NCBI GenBank assembly: GCA_019636215.1
Contig: JAHBXZ010000005.1
Coordinates: forward strand, 212,420 to 276,419
Direction of reading: 5' to 3'
DNA: 64,000 nucleotides
From: Planctomycetota bacterium
Lineage (GTDB): Bacteria > Planctomycetota > UBA8742 > UBA2392
Below, piece by piece: positions 8,713-16,968 of the stretch (within the stretch, counting starts at the first letter, position 1; the number at the start of each line of letters is the position of its first letter). Position numbers and translations under genes: made by a program. Under the pieces are notes generated by a model, which was given only the letters and a program-made list of their open reading frames with translations, was not told the origin of the DNA and did no database searches.

Positions 8713-9868
8713 CCTTGCCGAACAACGCCAGAAGGCTTTCCGCACGCGCGTCAAACGTGTATCGGCCGACATCGCGCAAGGCCTGGACGGAAAGGCCCCG
8801 TGCCAGCGCGGCCTCGCCGCACACGCGCTGCAGGGCCTCGGCCAGGGCCGCTGCGTTGCCGGCCTCGTACAGCGCGGCGTTGCGGCCGTTGTGCAGCACC
8901 TCGCGCAGGCTGGGCAAGTCAGCGGCAACAACCGGCACGCCCACGGCCATGTATTCGAAGATCTTCAGCGGTGACGTAAAGCGTTCGCTGACGTTCAGGC
9001 CGGGCGGCAGCGGGTGCACGGCGCAGGCGCAGTCGGCAAGCAGCGCCGGCAGGTCCTTCTGGGCTACGCGGCCCCGAAACTCGACCCGGTCGGCAATGCC
9101 GGCACCTGCCACTTTCGCGCGCAGGTCGTCCTGGGCCGCGCCAACCAGGCGCAGGCGCAGGCCGGGCGACTGGCGGATGGCCTCAACCAGGGTGTCGAGT
9201 CCCTTCCAGAATTGCATGGTGCCCGCATACACCACCGTGCGCCCGTCGCCGCCCTGCCAGCTTTGGCGAAACAACCCGGGGTCAATCGCGCCCGGGATCT
9301 GCGCGACCGGCCCGGAAAAGCCGAATCGCGCGCGAACCTCCTGTTCCAGCAGGCCGGTAAGCACGGCCACGCCACGGGCGGCGGCATAAATCGCGCGTTC
9401 CAGTTTGTCGATGCGCGCCACCTTGCGCGGGCTTTGCCCGTGGTCGGCGCGGTACAGCGCGCCGATCATGTGGCATTCAAACACCAGCGGCCACCTGGCC
9501 TTGCGGGCAAAGTGCGCGGCCAGCTTGTCGCTGCGCAGCCACAGCACGTCCGGGGCAAAGTCCGCCAGGGCCTTTTCCAGGCCGCGCAGGAACACTCCGT
9601 TGAAGGTCAGCCCGAATGTCCTGTACACGCTGGGCAGCCGCATTGCGGTGAGCGCATCCGGCCAGGCCAAGTTCAGTTCATCGGCAAAGATCGCGCGCAG
9701 GCGTTGCGGGGAATCCGGCGAAAACAGGGTCACGGGGGTGCGCCGCGCAACAGCGGCAACCGTGCGCAACATGGCCAGCGAACGCGCGCGGCCGGTGTCG
9801 AATGGCTCGTGGTTGGCAAAGGCGATCTTCAAGCGCGGGTCCTGTCGTGATCCGGGGGCATTGTGCAT
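8699..9868 (-). CDS. GT4-type glycosyltransferase (group 1)
   Basis: A 389-residue GT-B fold glycosyltransferase. The C-terminal half has the family hallmarks: VVYAGTMQFWKGLDTLVEAI at the start of the nucleotide-sugar domain, RLRLVG, VEFRGRV, and the EX7E-type donor-binding region SPLKIFEYMAVGVPVVAAD with LREV. The N-terminal half begins KIAFANHEPFDTGRARS. It probably adds a sugar to a surface polysaccharide or lipid-linked precursor; donor and acceptor cannot be read from sequence. ATG 9868 is favoured, though two in-frame starts lie at 9889 and 9931, and the start region lies inside the nested inverted repeat at 9861-9933. Convergent with the secreted gene at 7390. Confidence 0.88.
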   Translation of the reverse strand: MHNAPGSRQDPRLKIAFANHEPFDTGRARSLAMLRTVAAVARRTPVTLFSPDSPQRLRAIFADELNLAWPDALTAMRLPSVYRTFGLTFNGVFLRGLEKALADFAPDVLWLRSDKLAAHFARKARWPLVFECHMIGALYRADHGQSPRKVARIDKLERAIYAAARGVAVLTGLLEQEVRARFGFSGPVAQIPGAIDPGLFRQSWQGGDGRTVVYAGTMQFWKGLDTLVEAIRQSPGLRLRLVGAAQDDLRAKVAGAGIADRVEFRGRVAQKDLPALLADCACAVHPLPPGLNVSERFTSPLKIFEYMAVGVPVVAADLPSLREVLHNGRNAALYEAGNAAALAEALQRVCGEAALARGLSVQALRDVGRYTFDARAESLLALFGKVSAG

Positions 9869-9933
9869 TGAAAGCCGCGCTTTGTGCATTTGCTGTCGCG
9901 ATGAACAGCAAATACGCAACGCCCAATGCACAA
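9861..9933. promoter_or_regulatory. Nested inverted repeats in the divergent GT4/ECF-sigma promoter region
   Basis: Outer perfect 10-base arms TTGTGCATTG (9861-9870) and CAATGCACAA (9924-9933) enclose an inner perfect 9-base pair ATTTGCTGT (9888-9896) and ACAGCAAAT (9905-9913) around an 8-base centre. TTGTGCATT is also repeated directly at 9882-9890. This could be an operator for either divergent gene, or a structured leader of the glycosyltransferase message. Confidence 0.5.
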
Positions 9934-10012
9934 TGCGCAGCGGGGCAGAACTGCCGCAATTTTGCGGAATCTGCCGAACCAGACTCGAACCTAAACCCTC
10001 CGGTGTTCAGCC

Positions 10013-10573
10013 ATGGACGCGGACGTTCTTGAACATCTGCGCCGGGCCAGGCAAGGCGATGTCGCCGCCTTTGGCTATGTGGCTGCGGCCTTTCGTGGCC
10101 AGCTGGTGGCCTGGGCTCGGCCACTGTGTCGCGGTGCGGCCGAGGCCGAAGACGCCGCACAGGAGGCCCTGGTGGTCGCGTTTCGCAGCCTGGGCCAGTT
10201 GCGCGAGATAGAGGCTTTTGCCGGGTGGCTGCGGACCCTGGCGCGCACGGCGGCCCTGCGCGCGACGCGCAGACAGCGGCCGGACCTGCTGGGCGAAGGG
10301 CATGAGGCACCGGCGCAACCAGAGGCCGACGCCGTGGAAAGCGCCGAGCTGAAGCAGGCCGTTGCGGGCGCGGTGCGCGAGCTGAGTGCAGGCCAGCAGG
10401 CGGTGATTGAGCGCTACTACCTGCAGGGCCAGAAGGTTGAGGAGATTGCCGCCGCGCTGGGTGTTCCGGCCGGCACGGTAAAGCGGCGCCTGTTTGAGGC
10501 CCGCGAGAAACTGCGCACCAAACTTGCCGGGTTCCGCCCGGCGGACACAGAGCAGGACGGCTGGAGGGGATAA
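10013..10573 (+). CDS. ECF-type sigma-70 factor
   Basis: A 186-residue sigma factor with the two ECF domains only. Region 2 (about 10-80) includes AEDAAQEALVVAFRSLGQL and FAGWLRTLARTAAL. Region 4 (about 120-175) includes LSAGQQAVIERYYLQGQKVEEIA and the recognition helix PAGTVKRRLFEARE. No anti-sigma factor gene is adjacent. The next gene, a PilT-like ATPase, starts two bases after this stop, with its ribosome-binding site GGAGGGG inside the end of this gene, so the two are co-translated. ECF factors usually direct a small regulon; coupling to pilus-type ATPases suggests control of, or response to, that machinery (inference). Confidence 0.92.
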   Translation: MDADVLEHLRRARQGDVAAFGYVAAAFRGQLVAWARPLCRGAAEAEDAAQEALVVAFRSLGQLREIEAFAGWLRTLARTAALRATRRQRPDLLGEGHEAPAQPEADAVESAELKQAVAGAVRELSAGQQAVIERYYLQGQKVEEIAAALGVPAGTVKRRLFEAREKLRTKLAGFRPADTEQDGWRG

Positions 10574-10574
10574 C

Positions 10575-11606
10575 ATGGGTATCGACCACACCGCGGCATG
10601 GATGAACTGGGACAACTGGCTGAAGAAGTGCATCGACCTGCGCGCGTCCGACCTGCACCTGGTGCCGGGCTACAGGCCCATGGCCCGCGTGAATGGCGAA
10701 CTTCAGCCGATTGACGACATGGTGCTGGACCGGTCCCAGACACGCTGGATCGTGATCTGCCTGTTTGAAAACGGTGCCGACCACTACCTGGCCAGCGGCC
10801 CGGGCTACCTGCACCAGTCGCGCACACTTTCGGACACGGTGATTGCCGACATCGTGGCAGCCAGCGCCGGCGGCAACAAATCGGTCACCGTGCGCTTTCA
10901 CGGCGGCGTAATCCCCACGCTGGAAGAAGGCAACATTCCACAGGCCGTGACGGCGCTGTTGAAGGCTCCCAACGGGCTGGTGCTGGTGGCGGGCCCGCAC
11001 GCCAGCGGCAAAACCACCACGCTGTACGCCATGACCGAGTGGATCAACCAGAACCGCGCGGTTCATATCTGCACGGTTGAAAAGCCGCGCCACTACCTGC
11101 TGAAACCGTCCAAGGCACTGGTGCAGCAGCGCGAAATCGGGCTGGACGGGCCCAGCGCCGGCGCGCTGATCGGCGCGGCCATGCAGCAGGACCTTGATGT
11201 GCTGATGGTCGGCGAGATTGAAGATTTTGACACCCTGATCGGCTGCGTCGGCGCGGCCGAAACCGGCCACCTGGTGCTGGTGCAGGTTCATGCCAACGAC
11301 GCGCGCGAGGCCGTAACCCGCGTGATTGACGCCGCCCCGGAATCCATGCAGTCGACCGTCAGGAAACGGCTGTCCGAATGCCTGCGCGGTGTGCTGGTCC
11401 AGCGCCTGGCCCGCAAGGCCGACGGCAAGGGCCGCGTGGCGGTGTGCAACGTGCTGGGCGAAGGCGCGCGCAAGTTCATTGACGGCGGCATCCCCGACAA
11501 AGGCTTCTATCTGGCCCGCGCCGAGGACGAACTGCGCAAGCTGGAGGACAAGCTGGCCATTAAGACGGAAGAAGCCGACCGCCTGCGCCGCGAGTTTGGG
11601 GCCTGA
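10575..11606 (+). CDS. Divergent PilT-like ATPase
   Basis: A 343-residue P-loop ATPase of the secretion/pilus family. The N-terminal RASDLHLVPGYRPMARVNGE is the classic PilT opening. Walker A is GPHASGKT (about 140-147), Walker B is DVLMVGEIEDF, followed by AAETGHLVLVQVHAND, and near the end ADGKGRVAVCNVL matches the PilT pattern. Two PilT features are missing: the His-box TLHT is replaced by VQVHAND, and the retraction motif AIRNLIRE is not recognisable. A charged coiled tail ends the protein. PilT powers type IV pilus retraction; with these changes this copy may be a PilU-like accessory or a regulator. ATG 10575 has GGAGGGG upstream. It lies between the ECF sigma gene and a PilB gene. Confidence 0.85.
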   Translation: MGIDHTAAWMNWDNWLKKCIDLRASDLHLVPGYRPMARVNGELQPIDDMVLDRSQTRWIVICLFENGADHYLASGPGYLHQSRTLSDTVIADIVAASAGGNKSVTVRFHGGVIPTLEEGNIPQAVTALLKAPNGLVLVAGPHASGKTTTLYAMTEWINQNRAVHICTVEKPRHYLLKPSKALVQQREIGLDGPSAGALIGAAMQQDLDVLMVGEIEDFDTLIGCVGAAETGHLVLVQVHANDAREAVTRVIDAAPESMQSTVRKRLSECLRGVLVQRLARKADGKGRVAVCNVLGEGARKFIDGGIPDKGFYLARAEDELRKLEDKLAIKTEEADRLRREFGA

Positions 11607-11696
11607 ACCGGACACGGACTGTCCGCAATGATGCATGTCGCCGGGCTGCGGGACGCAAACCGCGGCCCGGTTCGTTATGATCGGCCAGGGCAGACC

Positions 11697-13595
11697 ATGA
11701 ACGCAGATCCCACGGGCAAGATACGGGCGGCCATTCGCCAGCGCGACGAGACGCATAGGCGTATCGGCGAACTCCTGATCCAGCACGGCAAGCTGCGCCC
11801 GGACCAGCTGGACCACGCGCTGAAAGTCCAGAAGTCCATGGGCGGGCTGATCGGCGGCGTGCTGGTGGAACTGGGGTTGATCAACGAGTCCGACCTTGCC
11901 TCCGCCCTGGCTGAAACCCTGGGCATGGAGTTGATTGACCTCAACCACCTGGGGGCCGTAGACCCCGAGGCGGCGCACAGCGTGCCCGAAACCGTGGCGC
12001 GACGGCACCAGTTGATCGGCGTGCGCTTCGTACGCTCGGCACCCGAAAGCCGCGAGCCCGACCGCATCGTGGTTGCCATGACCGACCCCAGCGACTACAT
12101 GGCGCTGGACAGCGTGCGCGCAACCACAAATATGGAACCGGTGCCCGCCGTGGCCGTGCGCGGGCAGATCCTGGACGCGCTGCAGACAGCCTACCTGGAA
12201 AGCCCGCGTTCACTGGAAGAAGCACTGGGCGAACTGAAGGACTTCAAGATTGAGACCGCCCCCCTTTCGGGCGAAACCGACGACGCCGCGCGACTGCGCA
12301 GCGAAGCCGGGCTGGCGCCGGTGGTGCGCTTTGTGAACTCGATGCTGTTCGAGGCCGCGCGCATGAAGGCCAGCGACATCCACATTGAGCCGCAGGAACG
12401 CAGTGTGCGATGCCGCTTCCGCATCGACGGCGAACTGCGCGTAGTGGCCCCGCCGCCGCACCACCTGCAGGCCGCGATTGTCAGCCGCATCAAGATCATC
12501 AGCGGGCTGGACATTGCAGAGCACCGCCTGCCGCAGGACGGCCGCCTGAAAATCAAGTTCGTGGGCCGCAACATTGACGTGCGCGTTTCCACCATGCCCA
12601 ACGTGTTCGGCGAAAAGGTGGTGCTGCGCCTGCTGGATCAAAGCGCCACCACCCTGCGCATGGACGACCTTGGCTTTGAGCCCGCGGTGATCACGTCCAT
12701 GCGGCGCATCATCACCAGCCCCCACGGCATCGTGCTGCTGTGCGGCCCCACCGGCTGCGGCAAGAGCACCACGCTGTACAGCTTTCTCAAGGAACTCAAC
12801 CAGTCCAACGTCAACATCGTGACGGTTGAAGACCCCGTTGAGTACCGGATTGAGGGCGTCAACCAGACACACGTCAAGCCGGCCATCGGCCTGACATTCG
12901 CCAATTGCCTGCGCACGATTCTGCGCCAGGACCCCGACATCGTGATGGTCGGCGAGATCCGCGACCTCGACACCCTGGAAACAGCCGTGCGCGCCAGCCT
13001 GACCGGCCACCTGGTGTTTTCCACGCTGCACACCAACACTGCCGTCAGCAGCATCACGCGCATGGTCAACATGGGCCTGCCCGCCTACCTGATTTCCGCC
13101 ACCCTGATCGCCGCGCTCAGCCAGCGCCTGGTGCGCAAAGTCTGCAAGGCCTGCGGCAAGCCGACGATGTTGCGCGAGGGCGCGCAGAAGGCCCTGCAGC
13201 GCTTCCTGCGGCGTGCAGTGGACTTTGAGGTATTGCAGCCGACCGGTTGCGCGGAGTGCGGCTTTTCGGGCTATCGCGGGCGGCTTGCGGTCTACGAACT
13301 GTTTGAGCCCGATGACGACATCCGCGAGATGATCACCAAGGCCGCCCCGGAATCCGCCATCGAGCAGACCGCCCGCGACCACGGTATGCACGACTTGATT
13401 GACAACGCCTGGATGAAGCTGAAGGCCGGCCTGACCACGGTGGAAGAAGTCCTGAGCCTGGGCTTTCACCGCGCCGAAGACGCGGCGGCCATCGCAGGCG
13501 ATACGCCAGCCTCGCCCACGGAACAAGGCACCGAGCAGCCCGGCGCTGCGGGCAGTGTCACGCTGATCGACTTTGACTCCAACCCGCCCAAGTAG
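11697..13595 (+). CDS. GspE/PilB-type assembly ATPase
   Basis: A 632-residue hexameric ATPase of type II secretion or type IV pilus assembly. An MshEN/GspE-N domain opens the protein (GELLIQHGKLRPDQLDHAL, then a second similar helix pair). The motor has ASDIHIEPQE, Walker A GPTGCGKSTT (about 349-358), an Asp box around VEDPVEYRIEG, Walker B DPDIVMVGEIRDLDT, His box STLHTN, and the zinc-binding cysteines CKACGK and CAECGFSGYRGR typical of GspE and PilB. All motor motifs are intact, in contrast to the PilT-like protein before it. The ATG at 11697 follows a poor ribosome site; a TATGAT at 11676-11681 could be its own -10. No pilin, platform or secretin gene is in the window. Confidence 0.95.
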   Translation: MNADPTGKIRAAIRQRDETHRRIGELLIQHGKLRPDQLDHALKVQKSMGGLIGGVLVELGLINESDLASALAETLGMELIDLNHLGAVDPEAAHSVPETVARRHQLIGVRFVRSAPESREPDRIVVAMTDPSDYMALDSVRATTNMEPVPAVAVRGQILDALQTAYLESPRSLEEALGELKDFKIETAPLSGETDDAARLRSEAGLAPVVRFVNSMLFEAARMKASDIHIEPQERSVRCRFRIDGELRVVAPPPHHLQAAIVSRIKIISGLDIAEHRLPQDGRLKIKFVGRNIDVRVSTMPNVFGEKVVLRLLDQSATTLRMDDLGFEPAVITSMRRIITSPHGIVLLCGPTGCGKSTTLYSFLKELNQSNVNIVTVEDPVEYRIEGVNQTHVKPAIGLTFANCLRTILRQDPDIVMVGEIRDLDTLETAVRASLTGHLVFSTLHTNTAVSSITRMVNMGLPAYLISATLIAALSQRLVRKVCKACGKPTMLREGAQKALQRFLRRAVDFEVLQPTGCAECGFSGYRGRLAVYELFEPDDDIREMITKAAPESAIEQTARDHGMHDLIDNAWMKLKAGLTTVEEVLSLGFHRAEDAAAIAGDTPASPTEQGTEQPGAAGSVTLIDFDSNPPK

Positions 13596-13718
13596 CGGTA
13601 CCACCCCGTCACCCGGCGCACGTCTTCGAAGCGATCATGAGCCCCCAAAGGAGCGGCACACAGAGCCGGGATTTGCGGTCTCGGCCTTGCCTCACTGCGG
13701 CAGGCCACGAAAGCTGCA

Positions 13719-14093
13719 CTACCAAGTGCCGACAGCAGCCCACGCAGCCAGTGCAAGGGTCGCCAACAACAGGATGCTGCTAATCGCCGCTGCCAGAAAC
13801 AGCCGCCATCGCTGGGACGGTGTTGTCACGCGGGCAAGAGTAAGACCTCGATGAATCGACAGGGCATACAGGCCTGGGCCTCCAAGAAAGAAGGAAATCA
13901 CCGGAACCCCCATCAGAACCGTGCCAAGAACAGAGTTCGGCCGACTGGCTTGTATCAATCCCATTAGAACACCCCACGCAACGGCCGCGCAGGTAAGTTG
14001 CAGTGTAACGCCCGCAAACAACCAATTCGCTGCGGAGTACTGCGCCGCTGGCGGCTGGGGCTCAATGCTGACAACAGGAGGCGGATAGGTCAT
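13719..14093 (-). CDS. Small multi-span membrane protein, unknown
   Basis: A 124-residue protein with a proline-rich N-terminus and three hydrophobic segments at about 22-45, 56-76 and 95-122. The pattern (NWLFAGVTLQLTCAAVAWGVLMGL, loop with Asn/Pro, then VLMGVPVISFFLGG) looks like a genuine inner-membrane protein rather than a chance frame, but no family is recognised. The ribosome site before ATG 14093 is poor. It lies downstream of the FHA-protease gene on the same strand, 71 bases away. The 123 bases between the PilB stop and its own stop show nothing. Confidence 0.6.
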   Translation of the reverse strand: MTYPPPVVSIEPQPPAAQYSAANWLFAGVTLQLTCAAVAWGVLMGLIQASRPNSVLGTVLMGVPVISFFLGGPGLYALSIHRGLTLARVTTPSQRWRLFLAAAISSILLLATLALAAWAAVGTW

Positions 14094-14164
14094 TCGACCA
14101 CGTTTGTTGTACTGTTGCGTTGCATGAGTCAGGCAACGGCCACGGGCGAGGGTGCCCCCGCAAC

Positions 14165-16057
14165 CTATTTCGCGTACTTGTTCACCAGCGCGCGGGCGTG
14201 GCTGGCACTGATGGCCTCGCCCTGTGTGGCTTCAAATCGTCGCGTGATCACGCCCACCACGTAGCCCTTGTGGTGGATCAGCGGGCCGCCGCTGTTGCCG
14301 GGCAGAATCGGCGCGCTGGTGCCGATCTTGCCGACTTCATACTGCTTGCTGCGGATTTCGCCGGTGGCAGGGCTGGTGGTAACCTCGGTACCCTTGATAA
14401 CGCTGAGCCCCAGCGGATAGCCCAGGCTCATCACGCGGTCCATCTGGTGCAGGTCCTTCAGGTCCTGCTCGGTGGCAATCGGCAGCACGGTAGTCAGGTC
14501 GCTGGGGTTGCGCAGCTCAAGTTCAATCAGCGCCAGGTCATTGAAAGTATCCACGTGGATGCCGGCATCCCGCACGCGCTTGGCGATGTCCTCGGGCAGG
14601 TCGGTGCGGAAGCCGCTTTGTTCAAGTGCCAGTTTGTACTGGCTGCCGAACTTCACAAAGTCGTCGTCAGCATAACCGGCCATCTTCAACGAACCCTTGC
14701 CGCCGCGCCCTCCGGGCAATGCGGCCCAGGCCTGGGACACATTCAGGTTGCTGTCGCCCACCCGTTCGCGCAGCTTCATGCCGGGCTGCCAGCAGGCGAT
14801 GGTCCATTTGTCGATCGGGGCCGGCCTGACATCGCGGATGGCGTGGCTGATGGCAATTTCGGCATTGAAAAGAAACGGCTTGATCACGTGTTTGTTGGTT
14901 ACGATCCAGGCCTTCTTGCCCTCAATCCTCGCGCACCAGCCGGTGCCAGTGCCGGATTCCACACCCGCCGGGTTGCCATCGGCATCAACCAGCGGGTACT
15001 GCACAAAGATCAGAAACACGCCGGGGTTGTATTTGTCCACCAGGTCGCGGAAGGTCTCGTCGCCGGCCGGCGGCTTGAACTCCTTCAGGGCCTTCAGTTG
15101 CTCGTCCGTTGCATCCTTCAGGGACTTGAACTGCGCGTCACTGATTTCTTTCACGCGCGCGGCGGTGGATTCGCCCACTTCCTTCTTCAATTCCTCAAAG
15201 CGCTTGCCTTGCTCGGCGCGGAGTTCCTCGGCCAGTTTTTCCTGTTTGTCCATGGCCGCCTGCAGGCCGGACATCTGTTTGCGCAGGTCGTCAATTTCCT
15301 TTTCGCGGTCTTTCTCGCGCTGCTGGCGGGCCTTCTCGGCGTCGTCACGTTCTTTTTCTCGGGCCTGCAGATCTGCGTCGCTGCGAGTCTGGGCCTTCAA
15401 CTTCTGTTCTTCTTCATGCTGGTAGTACCACACCCCGATCGCGGCCGCGGCCACAATCAGCATGAACAGCGCCCCCACCAGCGTCACCAGCGAGCCCGTC
15501 TTGCGGCCTGACCGGGCCTCAAGTTCTTCGGCAACAGCCTTCAGCAGGTGCTTGGTCTTGTCACCGGCGCCGACCTTGCTGCCGATGTTGTTGACCATCA
15601 TCGTCAGGCTGGCCGCGTCGCCGACGGTGGACGGCGCCGACCTGCCGACATTCGATGGCGCCGGAAAGCTGCTGACCGGCGGGCGCGATTCGCCCGGAAG
15701 CACCAGCCGCACCACCGCGCCTTCCTGGCCCAGGTGAAGTTCGTCGCCATCGTACAGGCGGGTACCTTCGGCGGTGACGCGTTCGCGGTTCAGGTACAGG
15801 CCGTTGCTGGAGCCCTGGTCACGCACATACACGCCGTCCACCCGTTCCTCGATCAGCGCGTGATGACCCGAAACCTTCAGGTCGCGGGCGGAATCAAACC
15901 GGATTGTGCAATCAGGAGCGCGCCCCAGCACAACGCCCTTGCGAAGGTCGGCCGAGGTATAGGCAAACCTGCGCCCGGCCAGGGAACTGGTAAGCACTTC
16001 AATGATCGCGCGCGATGGCGCGGCCTTTTCAGGCACGGTAGATGCGGCGTCGGTCAC
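14165..16057 (-). CDS. FHA-domain, membrane-anchored trypsin-like serine protease
   Basis: A 630-residue protein. The N-terminal FHA domain (about 20-115) has GRAPDC, SGHHALIEE and GSSNGLYLN, the phosphothreonine-binding signature. One membrane segment follows at about 189-212, then a highly charged coiled coil (about 215-330, full of Lys/Glu/Gln), then a chymotrypsin/HtrA-fold protease with all three catalytic residues: His in TNKHVI, Asp in NDLALIEL and Ser in GNSGGPL. There is no PDZ domain. The FHA domain would be cytoplasmic and the protease outside. I chose GTG 16057, with GGAG six bases upstream; the frame stays open to 16252 but reads into the M50-like gene. Probably links a Ser/Thr-phosphorylation signal to proteolysis in the envelope. 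Confidence 0.88.
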   Translation of the reverse strand: MTDAASTVPEKAAPSRAIIEVLTSSLAGRRFAYTSADLRKGVVLGRAPDCTIRFDSARDLKVSGHHALIEERVDGVYVRDQGSSNGLYLNRERVTAEGTRLYDGDELHLGQEGAVVRLVLPGESRPPVSSFPAPSNVGRSAPSTVGDAASLTMMVNNIGSKVGAGDKTKHLLKAVAEELEARSGRKTGSLVTLVGALFMLIVAAAAIGVWYYQHEEEQKLKAQTRSDADLQAREKERDDAEKARQQREKDREKEIDDLRKQMSGLQAAMDKQEKLAEELRAEQGKRFEELKKEVGESTAARVKEISDAQFKSLKDATDEQLKALKEFKPPAGDETFRDLVDKYNPGVFLIFVQYPLVDADGNPAGVESGTGTGWCARIEGKKAWIVTNKHVIKPFLFNAEIAISHAIRDVRPAPIDKWTIACWQPGMKLRERVGDSNLNVSQAWAALPGGRGGKGSLKMAGYADDDFVKFGSQYKLALEQSGFRTDLPEDIAKRVRDAGIHVDTFNDLALIELELRNPSDLTTVLPIATEQDLKDLHQMDRVMSLGYPLGLSVIKGTEVTTSPATGEIRSKQYEVGKIGTSAPILPGNSGGPLIHHKGYVVGVITRRFEATQGEAISASHARALVNKYAK

Positions 16058-16125
16058 GGGTGTCTCCGCCGGTAACTTTAGAATGGCTGGCCGCCGGGCC
16101 AAGGTGCTTTGCCCCGCGAACTGTG

Positions 16126-16893
16126 TTACTTGCGGCGGCGACGCCCGGCGCGAAACGGCGAAGTCACCAACAGGATGAACCCGGCCAGGATTGCAGAGAT
16201 CGCGCACACCGCAAACGGGTAGTGCAGCTTGATCGTGGCGTTGGCCACCCACCGGAACACCACCCCGTCACCAGAGGCGTTGATCAGCCTGTCGACAATG
16301 ATGTGCGCCACCAGCGCCAGGCCGCAAAGCACCAGGATACCGACGGCGCAGTTCTTGAGGTCCTGCCGCGACGGCGCCATGCCCATGGTGAAGCACATGG
16401 CAAAGTACAGAAACACCCAGGTGCGCCAGCTTGCCAGTGACGCGGTTTCCAGCGCCAGCCGCAGGTCGGAAAGCACCAGCCCGGCAAGGTCCCACAGAAA
16501 CGCCAGCTGGTCCGTGTGCACACCCTCGGCGCGCACGGCGTACATGTTGACGGGGCTTTGCAGCAACAGCCCCAGCAGCCACAGGCAAAGGGTGCAGCCC
16601 ACCAGTGGTGCCAGGCCGATCACCACGTCGCCCACATGCTTGATCCTGGGCGGGCCGTGTTTGACCTCGCCGCTGCCGTCGCTGCGAAACAGCACCATCG
16701 AGTGCACCTTGGCACCCATCAGCACACAGGCAGCGGCGTGGCTGAGCTCATGCACCGCCACGCCAGGCGCAATCAGGTACGCCAGAAATCGCGGCGGCAC
16801 GGCCCGGACCCACAGCGCGCGCAGGCCGTACGCAGCCAGAATCAGCAGCGTGATGCCCAGCAGCAGGTTCAGAAACGCGGCAAGTGTGGGCAT
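16126..16893 (-). CDS. M50-type (site-2 protease-like) membrane protein
   Basis: A 255-residue polytopic membrane protein. The zinc site HELSH (an HExxH) sits in the second hydrophobic region (VAVHELSHAAACVLMG), as in intramembrane metalloproteases of the M50/YwhC type. Several more hydrophobic stretches follow and the end is basic (FRAGRRRRK). A second metal ligand (Asp in a DG or NPDG motif) is not obvious, so activity is uncertain. It is 68 bases upstream of the FHA-protease on the same strand, so the two may act together in regulated proteolysis. The spacer beyond its start (16905-16968) holds the heptad-type repeat described separately. Confidence 0.8.
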   Translation of the reverse strand: MPTLAAFLNLLLGITLLILAAYGLRALWVRAVPPRFLAYLIAPGVAVHELSHAAACVLMGAKVHSMVLFRSDGSGEVKHGPPRIKHVGDVVIGLAPLVGCTLCLWLLGLLLQSPVNMYAVRAEGVHTDQLAFLWDLAGLVLSDLRLALETASLASWRTWVFLYFAMCFTMGMAPSRQDLKNCAVGILVLCGLALVAHIIVDRLINASGDGVVFRWVANATIKLHYPFAVCAISAILAGFILLVTSPFRAGRRRRK

Positions 16894-16968
16894 GAATGGT
16901 GCCAGTCTGGAGTCTGGAGTTTACGGCGAGGGCGATTCGGGCCGATGCTGCCGACGGCGCACTTCGAA

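Noticed and set aside
9960..9985. TTCGAGTC-like stretch on the minus strand suggesting a tRNA T-arm
   Set aside because: The flanking bases do not form the T-stem and no anticodon or acceptor arms are found.
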